A DNA stretch of 64,000 nt from Croceifilum oryzae (GTDB lineage: Bacteria; Bacillota; Bacilli; Thermoactinomycetales; Thermoactinomycetaceae), in assembly GCF_030814315.1 (NCBI RefSeq), contig NZ_JAUSUV010000009.1, positions 62,001 to 126,000 on the forward strand, read 5' to 3'. This document shows, piece by piece, positions 1 to 8,182 of the stretch. The position numbers were made by a program, and so were the translations under genes. The notes beneath the pieces were generated by a model. That model made no database searches. It saw nothing but the letters and a program-made list of their open reading frames with translations, and was not told the DNA's origin. Positions within the stretch are counted from its first letter, which is position 1; each line of letters opens with the position of its first letter.

Positions 1-1
1 C

Positions 2-1087
2 GGCTGTCTATTAATGGGGCTATACGCAAACGCTCCTATCGTCCTCGTACCCGGCATGGGTATTAACACGTATTTCACCTATACCATCGTCCAAAATCAA
101 GGATTATCGTGGCAGTCAGCCCTTGGAATCGTCGTAATCTCAGGTCTTATTTTCATACTCGTCGCTTTTACCAGTCTAGGCGTAAAAATTACCAAAGCAA
201 TCCCTGCATCTCTTAAGCACGCCATCTCCGTAGGTATTGGTGTCCTGATCACCTTTATCGGTCTACAAAAAGGGGGAATCATCTTGGTTCACCCTCAAAC
301 TGGACTTCAATTAGGTAATCTGAGTGACCCACAAGTGATCCTAACCTTAATCGGTCTTTTGATTGCACTCGTATTATTTATACTGGATCTAAAAACAGCA
401 TTTTTGCTAACCATTCTTTCCATCACTGGCTTAGCCGCTTATATTGGGATCACAAACTTATCGGCGTCTCAACCTTTACAAATAAGCGAATACAGCTCGT
501 TCTTCGGCTCGTTTTCACTCAAAGACATGGGAAAAGTAGATTTTTGGTTAGCTGTTTTCTCTTTAACCCTTCTCTCTGTATTTGAACATGTTGGCTTGCT
601 TCAAGGACTTCTACCTAACAAAGATCGGTTCGTACGATCCTTAAAAGCGGGTTCCATTACAGCTATGGTATCCGGATTATTTGGCACCAGCCCGACCATT
701 AGCGCAGCCGAAAGTGCAGCCGGAACAGCTGTAGGCGGACGAACCGGGCTAACAGCCGTTACGACTGGACTTGCCTTTGCGGTAACACTATTATTCTTAC
801 CATTTATTAATATGATTCCCAACAGCGCTACCTCCCCCATTTTAGTCATCGTCGGAGCACTCATGTTTCAATCCGTAAAAGAGATTCCATTCCATAATCT
901 CAGCGAAGCCATCCCTGCCTTTTTGCTTATCATCTTCATCGGCTTCACACAAAGCATCCCAGATGGAATGGCATTCGGCTTTATCAGCTACGCCGTCGTC
1001 CGGATCATCAAGAAAGATTTTCGTAAAGAAAATATTGTGTTATTCGTAATTGCGGGATTGTTTCTGATATCATTGTTTTTGAAGTAA
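2..1087 (+). CDS. NCS2/AzgA-type purine permease, 5' truncated by the window edge
   Basis: This is a multi-pass membrane transporter of the AzgA/PbuG branch of the NCS2 family, which imports hypoxanthine, guanine or adenine with protons. The reading frame is open to the left edge, and the residues before the first ATG at 14 (Cys-Leu-Leu) continue the family motif LMGLYANAP-x-VLVPGMG, so the true start lies outside the window. About 361 codons remain of a usual 430. The TSPTISAAESAAGTAVGGRTG segment typical of the family follows the mid-protein helices, and the C-terminus is hydrophobic. I cannot tell the preferred base from sequence. A strong terminator follows directly. Confidence 0.85.
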   Translation, partial: GCLLMGLYANAPIVLVPGMGINTYFTYTIVQNQGLSWQSALGIVVISGLIFILVAFTSLGVKITKAIPASLKHAISVGIGVLITFIGLQKGGIILVHPQTGLQLGNLSDPQVILTLIGLLIALVLFILDLKTAFLLTILSITGLAAYIGITNLSASQPLQISEYSSFFGSFSLKDMGKVDFWLAVFSLTLLSVFEHVGLLQGLLPNKDRFVRSLKAGSITAMVSGLFGTSPTISAAESAAGTAVGGRTGLTAVTTGLAFAVTLLFLPFINMIPNSATSPILVIVGALMFQSVKEIPFHNLSEAIPAFLLIIFIGFTQSIPDGMAFGFISYAVVRIIKKDFRKENIVLFVIAGLFLISLFLK

Positions 1088-1103
1088 ATGAATAGACGCA
1101 TAC

Positions 1104-1149
1104 AAGAACGCCTCAGCCAATTCGAATGGCTGAGGCGTTCTTCTTTTTG
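1104..1149 (+). terminator. Intrinsic terminator after the purine permease
   Basis: A 16-bp perfect stem (AAGAACGCCTCAGCCA pairing with its complement) with a 7-nt loop is followed by a T-rich run (TTCTTTTTG). Confidence 0.9.
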
Positions 1150-1163
1150 TTCTCACATACTGT

Positions 1164-1493
1164 TTATATATTCGTGGATACATAAACAGTATAGGCTGCC
1201 GTATTGGAGATATTCGTAGCCAAATAAAATGAGAGAGAATTATTGCGTACGACAGGTGTACCCGGCGTAGTGCTAACCCACGTAACTGTAGCAGGTGCCA
1301 CCTTTCCATTTCGTCCTGTACCCAGTATAGGGATCATGATAATATTACTTTTTAAATAAATATTTATATTGTTTTCAAATAAGTTATTGAAAGGGACAGT
1401 ATGAATGAAAATAAAAGAACGAGATGATTGGTCACCTGAGCGGAAGGGGTTATCAGCATTCGTAGCTTTACTTATGATCGTGCTTGTACTATT
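1164..1493 (-). other. Open frame without a usable start, possible gene remnant
   Basis: On the minus strand a frame stays open from an in-frame stop at 1494-1496 down to TAA at 1164-1166, over 100 codons. The C-terminal part reads like a protein (VAPATVTWVSTTPGTPVV, then SFYLATNISNTAAYTVYVS). The only ATG (1337) gives 57 aa and has no ribosome binding site. It is antisense to the small plus-strand gene at 1405. I do not recognise it; it could be the end of a decayed surface or coat protein, or chance. Confidence 0.2.
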
Positions 1494-1509
1494 TCAATCT
1501 CATGATTAA
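1405..1509 (+). CDS. 34-aa predicted single-span membrane miniprotein
   Basis: This gene is short, but the frame is convincing: ATG at 1405 follows AAAGGGA (1390-1396) with an 8-nt gap. The product has a charged N-terminus (MKIKERDDWSPERKG) and one hydrophobic helix (residues about 15-31), ending QSHD. Its TAA overlaps the ATG of the next gene in ATGATTAA, which suggests translational coupling. A second ATG at 1401 opens only an eight-codon frame. I recognise no family; small helices of this type are common among sporulation and membrane-complex accessory proteins, but that is inference. Confidence 0.5.
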   Translation: MKIKERDDWSPERKGLSAFVALLMIVLVLFQSHD

Positions 1510-1834
1510 GTATTTATATCTTCTACTTGGTTGGATCTCGATCATTTTAACGATATACATTTCCAGTCATATCGATCATTTGATCTTCAAACGAAAATGG
1601 AATTACTATATTGTCTCCCCTTGCCTACACCTACTCACAAGCCAACTTACTCTATTCGGTCTGATGTTGTATTACAGTGAAGGCGATTTAACTTTCATTC
1701 GAGACGATCATCGCTCTTTTCTATTTAAAACAATGGGTATCACATTATCGTATACACTACTATATTGGGTACTAGATGTTTTAAGCAGGTGGATCTTTAT
1801 GATCTGTATTTATCGAAAAAAACATGAAAAATAG
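1502..1834 (+). CDS. Hypothetical 110-aa integral membrane protein
   Basis: The product has about three hydrophobic segments (residues 4-22, 43-63 and 78-103), a basic end RKKHEK and no motif I recognise. A frame extends upstream to a TTG at 1484, but ATG 1502 is preferred because it overlaps the stop of the 34-aa gene (ATGATTAA), a usual coupling geometry. It ends 5 bp before the convergent ypdA stop with no obvious terminator between them. The function is unknown; it probably works with its small upstream partner. Confidence 0.6.
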   Translation: MIKYLYLLLGWISIILTIYISSHIDHLIFKRKWNYYIVSPCLHLLTSQLTLFGLMLYYSEGDLTFIRDDHRSFLFKTMGITLSYTLLYWVLDVLSRWIFMICIYRKKHEK

Positions 1835-1839
1835 ATATC

Positions 1840-2811
1840 TTATGTAGACCGCTTCCTTATTAGATCTTCTGCTATCTTCCTCCCATGATAACGTCCATTT
1901 TCAATAAAAATCTTAGTTGAATCAAATCCTGTAGCCACTACACCTGCTAAATAGGTACCTGAAATGCTCGTTTCCATCGAGTCGCTTAAAATGGGAACAT
2001 ATCGCTCCGAATCGACCTTAACACCCAGCTTCTCTAAAAGAGATAGGTTGGGATGATAGCCGATCATAGCAAATACGACATCAGCCGGAATCGATATCTG
2101 TTGCCCTTTCGCGTCCACAATCACCTCATGTGGTGTAATTTCCTGGATCTGCGCTTCCCAGACCATCTTCACTCGTCCATGTTCAATAGCCGCTTCAATT
2201 TGTGGTAGCACCCATGCCTTCACGCTAGATGGGAACGCATCTTTACGATATACCATCGTGACATCCGTTCCCGCTAACGATAACTCTAAAGCGGTATCAA
2301 TAGCAGAGTTACGACCCCCTATGACGACCGCTTTTTGATGCGCATAAGGATGTGCATCTTTAAAGTAATGATGAACATGGGGCAATTCCTCCCCTGATAC
2401 CTGTAGTAGATTAGGATTATCATAATAACCAGTAGCAAGGATGACATTCCGGGTCTCATAAATCTGCTTCCCTTGGCGGTTTTCACTGGTTATACGGAAT
2501 CCATCTGGTGTTTGCTGTATATCGATTACTTCTTCATGTGTATGAATCGGAATTTGAAACAGATGAGCAAGTGTACGAAAATACTTGAGTGCCTCTTCCC
2601 TACTTGGTCTCTCTTTGGAAGAGATAAAAGGGATTCCACCTATTTCGATCTTATCAGGAGTACTAAAAAATGTCATAGACAACGGGTAGTGATAGATAGA
2701 GTTAACAGCACATCCCTTTTCTAGGACGAGTGGCTCGATTCCTGCCTTTTTCAATTCTATAGCTGTGGACAACCCACAAGGGCCCGCACCAATAATAATG
2801 GCTTCCTGCAT
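1840..2811 (-). CDS. ypdA: YpdA-family bacillithiol disulfide reductase
   Basis: This is a flavoprotein reductase of the YpdA/Bdr family, which uses NADPH to reduce oxidised bacillithiol in the cytoplasm. At 323 aa it has the usual length. The FAD-binding GAGPCG is at residues 8-13, the NADPH-binding GGRNSA at 165-170, and the family segment NSIYHYPLSMTFFSTPDKIEIGG at 37-59. The C-terminal LAGVVATGFDSTKIFIENGR matches the flavin-contact region. The ATG follows AAGGAA. It stands alone, downstream of the gudB terminator. Its presence implies a bacillithiol-using Firmicute. Confidence 0.92.
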   Translation of the reverse strand: MQEAIIIGAGPCGLSTAIELKKAGIEPLVLEKGCAVNSIYHYPLSMTFFSTPDKIEIGGIPFISSKERPSREEALKYFRTLAHLFQIPIHTHEEVIDIQQTPDGFRITSENRQGKQIYETRNVILATGYYDNPNLLQVSGEELPHVHHYFKDAHPYAHQKAVVIGGRNSAIDTALELSLAGTDVTMVYRKDAFPSSVKAWVLPQIEAAIEHGRVKMVWEAQIQEITPHEVIVDAKGQQISIPADVVFAMIGYHPNLSLLEKLGVKVDSERYVPILSDSMETSISGTYLAGVVATGFDSTKIFIENGRYHGRKIAEDLIRKRST

Positions 2812-2830
2812 CCAAATTCATTCCTTTTCC

Positions 2831-2863
2831 AAAAGAAAAACACCCATTTTATAGGGCGTTTTC
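2831..2863 (-). terminator. Terminator after gudB
   Basis: Read on the minus strand, AAACGCCC and GGGTGTTT form a stem with one G-U pair around an 8-nt loop, followed by TTTTTCTTTT. Confidence 0.8.
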
Positions 2864-2885
2864 ATATTCAAAATCACTATTCTTA

Positions 2886-4172
2886 TTATACCCAACCTCT
2901 GAAGCGTGATGCCTCAGCCATCTTACGTACCCCTACCATGTAGGCAGCCAAACGCATATCCACGCCCCTAGATTCAGCAGCGTTATAAACATTCTCAAAG
3001 CCTTTAACCATCACTTTTTCGAGTTTCTCTTCTACTTCTTCCTCAGTCCAGTAATACCCTTGGTTATTCTGAACCCACTCGAAATAAGAAACCGTCACTC
3101 CGCCCGCACTTGCGAGTACGTCTGGAACGATCAACACACCACGTTCATGAAGAATCTTCGTCGCTTCTAGTGTCGTTGGACCATTCGCCGCTTCTACTAC
3201 AATGCCGGCTTTAATGTTATGAGCATTTTTTGCCGTAATTTGGTTTTCAACCGCAGCTGGTACCAAAATATCACAATCAAGCTCTAATAATTCTTGGTTT
3301 GTAATCGTCTCTTTAAATAGATTGGTTACGGTTCCGAAAGAATCACGACGCTCAATCAAATATTCTATATCTAAGCCATTTGGATCATGCAAAGCCGCCT
3401 GTGCATCGGAAATTCCGATTACTTTTGCACCTGCTTCATGCATAAATTTGGCTAGGAAACTACCTGCATTACCAAAACCTTGAACAACGACTCGCGCGCC
3501 TTTTAATTCTAAGCCACGTTTTTTAGCAGCTTCCCCGACCATGATCGTAACACCTTTAGCAGTAGCAGTTTCACGTCCTCGTGATCCTCCAAGTACTAAA
3601 GGCTTACCTGTAATAAAGCCAGGTGAATCGAATTCACGAATGCGGCTATATTCGTCCATCATCCATGCCATTACTTGAGAGTTTGTAAATACGTCTGGTG
3701 CAGGGATATCCTTGGTAGGTCCAACTAACTGACTAATAGCTCGTACATATCCACGAGAGATACGTTCTAGCTCACCAAATGACATCTTACGTGGATCGCA
3801 GATGATACCACCTTTACCACCGCCGTATGGCAAATCGACAATTCCCGATTTTAAACTCATCCAAATTGAAAGCGCTTTCACTTCTGATTCGGTCACATCT
3901 GGATGAAAACGCACTCCACCCTTAGTTGGACCCACTGCATCGTTATGTTGTGCGCGATATCCAGTAAATACCTGTACAGAACCGTCATCCATTTTAATGG
4001 GGATACGTACAGTCAATACACGTTGTGGTTCCTTTAGCAATTCATACATCGCTTCTGAATACCCAAGCTTATCAAGTGCTTCTTTAATAACCGTTTGTGT
4101 TGATACAAGTACATCTAGATTTTCCTGTTCACGAGACTCCTGACCTGTGGCCATCGTATGTTGTCCCATCAT
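2886..4172 (-). CDS. gudB: NAD-type glutamate dehydrogenase
   Basis: The enzyme deaminates glutamate to 2-oxoglutarate with NAD, feeding glutamate carbon into the TCA cycle. The 428-aa length is that of the GudB/RocG hexameric family. From the ATG at 4172, GPTKGGVRFHP (Lys84), Lys108, PYGGGKGG (Lys120) and the catalytic APDV (Asp160) are all present, and the Rossmann motif GFGNAG follows near residue 210. The frame reaches a GTG six bases earlier, but that GTG lies inside the ribosome binding site GAGGTGG. ATG 4169 is an equal alternative. It sits alone with its own terminator. It could be named rocG instead; no arginine genes are nearby. Confidence 0.93.
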   Translation of the reverse strand: MMGQHTMATGQESREQENLDVLVSTQTVIKEALDKLGYSEAMYELLKEPQRVLTVRIPIKMDDGSVQVFTGYRAQHNDAVGPTKGGVRFHPDVTESEVKALSIWMSLKSGIVDLPYGGGKGGIICDPRKMSFGELERISRGYVRAISQLVGPTKDIPAPDVFTNSQVMAWMMDEYSRIREFDSPGFITGKPLVLGGSRGRETATAKGVTIMVGEAAKKRGLELKGARVVVQGFGNAGSFLAKFMHEAGAKVIGISDAQAALHDPNGLDIEYLIERRDSFGTVTNLFKETITNQELLELDCDILVPAAVENQITAKNAHNIKAGIVVEAANGPTTLEATKILHERGVLIVPDVLASAGGVTVSYFEWVQNNQGYYWTEEEVEEKLEKVMVKGFENVYNAAESRGVDMRLAAYMVGVRKMAEASRFRGWV

Positions 4173-4352
4173 TACCACCTCGAAGAGTAATTACAAATAA
4201 AAGAAAAAGACTGAAACATGTAGAAATGTAATAGCAAACCAAGTATACACCAATTATATTAGGTAAGAGAACCCCTATCACTACCACACTCTACTACATT
4301 ATGATCCCAGAATCAATTGCATAGAATACAAAATGGGTTTTTATTGATGACA

Positions 4353-4379
4353 AAAAGCACGTCCTACGCCGGACGTGCC
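4353..4379 (-). terminator. Terminator after mecA
   Basis: On the minus strand GCACGTCC and GGACGTGC pair around GGCGTA and are followed by TTTTTG, one base after the mecA stop. Confidence 0.88.
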
Positions 4380-4979
4380 TTAATCACTTGTACCAAAACA
4401 TTTATTAATCTCACGGATCGCATTATTCCCCCAGATTACTTTGCCATACTCAGTAAGAACAGCATCCGTGACAGTAGAGGCTTCTCCATACTCAGATAAC
4501 ATTGCGACCAGTGTATCCAGATTAGGTGCTTCCAATCCTTCATCTAGCACTAGATAGTAAACATCTTGGTAGGTGTATACTCTTCCACCTTGAGGAATAA
4601 TTGACTTCATGCGTATCGCTGCCTGAATCAGATACTCGAGGTCAGAGAACCGGAAAATCACTCGATCCGTCTCTTCCATAGTGACTTCTAACTCATACAT
4701 ATCATCCGTATCAAAGTCATCATCGCTTGCCTGTGGTGTACGACCACGAGTTACCACCACAACCATACCTTGTGCAGGCATTGCAAACACCTCTACTGCA
4801 ACAGGTCCAGCAATCTCAAAGCCCAATTCTTGGTATGCATGCTCCATCATATCGTTGAACAATTCATGTACCTTAGGGATATCACGCCACATGTCTTCTT
4901 TCTTGATCCCGCGATCCATGAGATCGTCTAAGGTCAAGAAGAAACGGACCTTGTCTCCCCCTAGACGCTCGACACGCAT
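4380..4979 (-). CDS. mecA: MecA-type adaptor for the ClpC protease
   Basis: MecA proteins bind substrates through the N-terminal domain and ClpC through the C-terminal domain, delivering proteins such as ComK for ClpCP degradation. The product is 199 aa (MecA 218, its paralogue YpbH 194 in B. subtilis). It begins MRVERLGGDKVRFFLTLDDL, as the family does, after GAGGGAGGG, so the 42-codon upstream extension is rejected. An acidic linker (ASDDDFDTDDMYE, about 90-102) separates the two domains, and the C-terminal half has FRFSDLEYLIQAA and YYLVLDEG. It is monocistronic with its own terminator. Confidence 0.88.
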   Translation of the reverse strand: MRVERLGGDKVRFFLTLDDLMDRGIKKEDMWRDIPKVHELFNDMMEHAYQELGFEIAGPVAVEVFAMPAQGMVVVVTRGRTPQASDDDFDTDDMYELEVTMEETDRVIFRFSDLEYLIQAAIRMKSIIPQGGRVYTYQDVYYLVLDEGLEAPNLDTLVAMLSEYGEASTVTDAVLTEYGKVIWGNNAIREINKCFGTSD

Positions 4980-5112
4980 GATTAACCCTCCCTCACTGGA
5001 GACCTCCACACAACATATAATATGTGGAGAAAGAGTGAACCGTTCCGTCCTCGGGTCTCCATTTCTTTCTTCTTTTATTTTACACGATTTACTAAGCTTT
5101 TGCATTAGTCAC

Positions 5113-5487
5113 TCAAAGCCACGTGGTGGTTTTCTGTTTCTTTACCCATCTTTTCCCCTCTTGTAAACCTATTAACAAACAAAAAAGAAGAGTAATCAAC
5201 GGAGAGGACCAGATTAATAACAAAAGAAGTACTATGTATCCTAGACAGATAAAAAATTCACTATTTATCCCTTTCCGCGTCCATTCCCAAGACTCCAACA
5301 ACATGCCAAATGCATACAAAAAGTTCGTAATGCATAAAAAAATACTGCTGATATACAATAACATAACAATCAGGAAGCGATAGTTTAGATATTGCCACCA
5401 ACTATTTGTGTTAGTGTATTCTACGCTCACTGTCACCAAAACAAGCAAAACTGTAAACAGAAGCAAGAAAATCTTTCGCACCATCAT
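5113..5487 (-). CDS. Hypothetical 124-aa membrane protein
   Basis: The product has about four hydrophobic segments (residues 5-21, 36-62, 78-95 and 96-108) and a basic, Lys-rich tail (EGKRWVKKQKTT). AAAGGAG lies 9 nt before the ATG. No family is recognised. It stands between mecA and ferredoxin with no clear operon partner, and its 3' end runs close to the mecA promoter region. Its role is unknown. Confidence 0.5.
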   Translation of the reverse strand: MMVRKIFLLLFTVLLVLVTVSVEYTNTNSWWQYLNYRFLIVMLLYISSIFLCITNFLYAFGMLLESWEWTRKGINSEFFICLGYIVLLLLLIWSSPLITLLFCLLIGLQEGKRWVKKQKTTTWL

Positions 5488-5592
5488 AGTATGTTTCTCC
5501 TTTAATGTTTGAAACTAGTCTATGAGCTTAGACAAGCAAACATCCTTCTCCATTAATGAAATAACAAAAAAATCTTGATCTTTTCACAATGA

Positions 5593-5907
<315 letters not shown>

Positions 5908-5950
5908 TATTTTCTGAGACTGCACTCATTCATATGTGTGATTGCAACTA

Positions 5951-5997
5951 CAATACCTAGTGAACTTCTGTTCAAGTTTACTAGGTATTGTTTTTTA
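5951..5997 (+). terminator. Terminator after ferredoxin
   Basis: CAATACCTAGT pairs with ACTAGGTATTG, with an inner GAAC/GTTC, followed by TTTTTTATTT. Confidence 0.88.
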
Positions 5998-6105
5998 TTT
6001 GCTTCCTCTCCAGAAACTGAATACAATGGGAATAGACGAAAACGATAGCAAAACTCGCTACACACGATCGTCCATTACATACCGTATTACATAGGAGGAA
6101 CCCTT

Positions 6106-6600
6106 ATGTCTAAAGAACTAGTAGTAGATGCTTTTATCGAAATTCCTACAGGAAGTCAAAACAAATATGAATTTGACAAAGAAAACGGTGTATTCCGTCT
6201 GGATCGTGTATTATTTTCTCCTATGCACTATCCAACCGAATACGGCTACTTAGAAGGAACTCTTGCTAAAGATGGTGATCCACTTGACATCTTAGTTCTT
6301 ACAAGCTTCCCAACCTTCCCAGGTTGCGTTATCTCTAGCCGTGTAGTTGGCGTATTAGTCATGTCAGATGACAAAGGCCAAGATGAAAAAGTACTTGCTG
6401 TCCCAACAGAAGATCCACGTTTTAAAGATATCAAATCCTTGGATGACGTAACCAATCATGTGAAGAAAGAAATCGAGCATTTCTTCCGCGTCTACAAAGA
6501 TCTTGAAAACAAAACCACTGTCATCGATGGTTGGAAAGACGCAGATTTCGCCGCGAATCTATACCAAGAATGCTTAGATCGTTATCAAAGCAATAAATAA
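6106..6600 (+). CDS. ppa: Inorganic pyrophosphatase, family I
   Basis: The enzyme hydrolyses pyrophosphate to phosphate with Mg, pulling biosynthetic reactions forward. At 164 aa it has the length of the short bacterial family I type. The metal-binding signature DGDPLD supplies Asp56, Asp58 and Asp61, preceded by HYPTEYGYLEGT. The N-terminus matches the family (VVDAFIEIPTGSQNKYEFD), and GGAGG stands 7 nt before the ATG. Many Bacillus species use the unrelated family II enzyme, so family I here is a taxonomic hint. It has its own terminator. Confidence 0.95.
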   Translation: MSKELVVDAFIEIPTGSQNKYEFDKENGVFRLDRVLFSPMHYPTEYGYLEGTLAKDGDPLDILVLTSFPTFPGCVISSRVVGVLVMSDDKGQDEKVLAVPTEDPRFKDIKSLDDVTNHVKKEIEHFFRVYKDLENKTTVIDGWKDADFAANLYQECLDRYQSNK

Positions 6601-6614
6601 AAATAAAAACAGTC

Positions 6615-6643
6615 TGAGAGAGCCAAATCGGCTCTCTTTCTTA
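6615..6643 (+). terminator. Terminator after ppa
   Basis: GAGAGCC and GGCTCTC form a stem around AAATC, followed by TTTCTTATT. Confidence 0.75.
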
Positions 6644-6675
6644 TTAATCTGTTTAAAAACACGAATTAAAACTCG

Positions 6676-6704
6676 TTGACTCGTTATATTATTCGTGTTA
6701 ATGT
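6676..6704 (+). promoter_or_regulatory. Sigma-A promoter of the serine T-box operon
   Basis: TTGACT and TAATGT are separated by 17 bp, a few bases before the T-box leader begins. Confidence 0.55.
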
Positions 6705-6710
6705 AAATGA

Positions 6711-6998
6711 AACTTCAAATATGACATTACTTTGATGGAGCCAAGTGAATGCATTCACTCTCAGAGAGCCGGTGGTAGGTGCGAATCGGCAGGAAATCAT
6801 TCATCGAGCACTCCGGAGTAGACTAGCTGAACTCTATCGATAGTAGGCTAGTACGGTGGAAACCGTTATCCCATGTGTCGATTTCTTTTATTTCGACCAG
6901 CAAGGTCATATGTGTGAGCATATGACAAACTGAGGGTGGCACCACGACCTTTCGTCCCTCATCCATAATAGGATGAGTATGGGATGAAAGGTCTTTTT
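6711..6998 (+). promoter_or_regulatory. T-box leader, probably tRNA-Ser responsive
   Basis: The leader has the Stem I distal consensus (AGAGAGCCGGTGGTAGGTGCGAA then CGGC, 6763-6790) and the T-box sequence GAGGGTGGCACCACG at 6932-6946. A strong terminator follows, in which GACCTTTC at 6946 pairs with GAAAGGTC ending at 6993, before a T6 run. The TGGC bulge pairs with a GCCA tRNA end, matching the G discriminator of tRNA-Ser. Folding GGAG (6735) with CTCC (6811) leaves AGC at 6807-6809, a serine codon, as specifier. Uncharged tRNA-Ser should switch on the two genes downstream. Alternative pairings would shift the codon, so the specifier is less sure than the T-box itself. Confidence 0.88.
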
Positions 6999-7024
6999 TA
7001 TTTACTTAGAGGAGGATTATCCCT

Positions 7025-8182
7025 ATGACATTTTCGGAAAAGTTTCACCTGCGCATCCCTGGGCCTACGCCTATCCCACCACGAGTTCAACAAGCGATGA
7101 ATCAACCGATCTTCGGACATCGCAGTCAAGAAGCTACACAGCTCATTCGCGAATGTAGTCAACAACTAAAGCCTATCTTTGGCACAGAGCAAGACCCACT
7201 CATTCTCACTAGTAGCGGTACATCTGCTTTAGAAGCGGCTGTGATCAACACATTATCGCCAGGAGACGAAGCTCTCGTGATTGTCACAGGCGCATTTGGA
7301 GACCGTTTTGCTAAAATCGTGGAGCGTTATGGTTTCACGCTTCATCGTCTCGATATCGAATGGGGAAAATCATGTAGACCTAAACAGTTACAAGTAGCAC
7401 TCGAGCAACATCCTAAGACAAAAGCGGTCTTTGTCACGTATTGTGAAACGTCTACAGGTGTCTTGAATCCGATTCAAGAACTATCTCAAGTGGTTCGCAC
7501 TCACTCAGAAGCTCTCTTCATCGTAGATGGTGTGAGTTGCTTAGGAGCTGTACCTTGCCAAATGGATGACTGGGGACTTGATATCGTGGTGACCGGTTCG
7601 CAAAAAGCTCTTATGTTGCCACCAGGATTAGCGTTTATCGCCGTCAGTGAGCGAGCATGGGAGCTAATCGAACAGAATCAAACACCTAGCTTCTATCTGA
7701 ATTTACTTCAATATCGAAACAGCTTATCACAAAGCACGACCCCTTATACTCCGGCTGTCTCACTTCTCCTCGGTCTAAAAGAAGCCTTATGTATGTTAGA
7801 AGAAGAAGGATTCGAGCAAGTCTTCCAGCGACATGAGCTACTAATGAAGATGTGCCGAGCAGGCGTACAAAGCCTCGGTCTCACTCTCATGGCAAGTGAC
7901 CAGGACGCCTCTCCTACGGTTACCTCGATCTACGGTGGAGCTGAGGCATGGAGCTCGGAAGAAGTAAGAAAGCACTTGAAACAATTACGCGTCTTAGTAG
8001 CAGGTGGCCAACAACATCTTAAAGGACAGATTTTCCGGATCGGCCATATGGGCTACTGCGATGCTCTCGACGTAATAACCGTTTTAAGCGCACTCGAAAT
8101 CGCCCTTATCCAAGCAGGAGTTCCGATCTCACTTGGCTCTGGCGTAAAAGCAGCCCAGGAGGTGTACCTTAACCATGTATAA
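7025..8182 (+). CDS. Class V PLP aminotransferase, probable serine-pathway transaminase
   Basis: This is a fold-type I PLP enzyme of the alanine-glyoxylate / serine-pyruvate aminotransferase group (PucG-like), 385 aa. It starts with FHLRIPGPTPIPPRV, has the cofactor Asp168 in IVDGVS, and the Schiff-base Lys194 in VTGSQKALMLPPG. It is the first gene after a serine T-box and overlaps serA by 8 bp. I therefore infer that it makes phosphoserine from 3-phosphohydroxypyruvate in place of an ordinary SerC, or that it interconverts serine with glyoxylate or pyruvate. Family membership is solid; the substrate is inference. GGAGG stands 8 nt upstream. Confidence 0.85.
   Translation: MTFSEKFHLRIPGPTPIPPRVQQAMNQPIFGHRSQEATQLIRECSQQLKPIFGTEQDPLILTSSGTSALEAAVINTLSPGDEALVIVTGAFGDRFAKIVERYGFTLHRLDIEWGKSCRPKQLQVALEQHPKTKAVFVTYCETSTGVLNPIQELSQVVRTHSEALFIVDGVSCLGAVPCQMDDWGLDIVVTGSQKALMLPPGLAFIAVSERAWELIEQNQTPSFYLNLLQYRNSLSQSTTPYTPAVSLLLGLKEALCMLEEEGFEQVFQRHELLMKMCRAGVQSLGLTLMASDQDASPTVTSIYGGAEAWSSEEVRKHLKQLRVLVAGGQQHLKGQIFRIGHMGYCDALDVITVLSALEIALIQAGVPISLGSGVKAAQEVYLNHV

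Noticed and set aside
1070-1309. 79-aa minus-strand reading frame next to the purine permease
   Set aside because: Its composition is not protein-like, it covers the terminator hairpin, and a different minus frame in the same place reads better.
4681-5166. 161-aa plus-strand frame opposite mecA
   Set aside because: It is the Ser/Thr/Pro-rich antisense shadow of mecA, which has its ribosome binding site, length and conserved residues.
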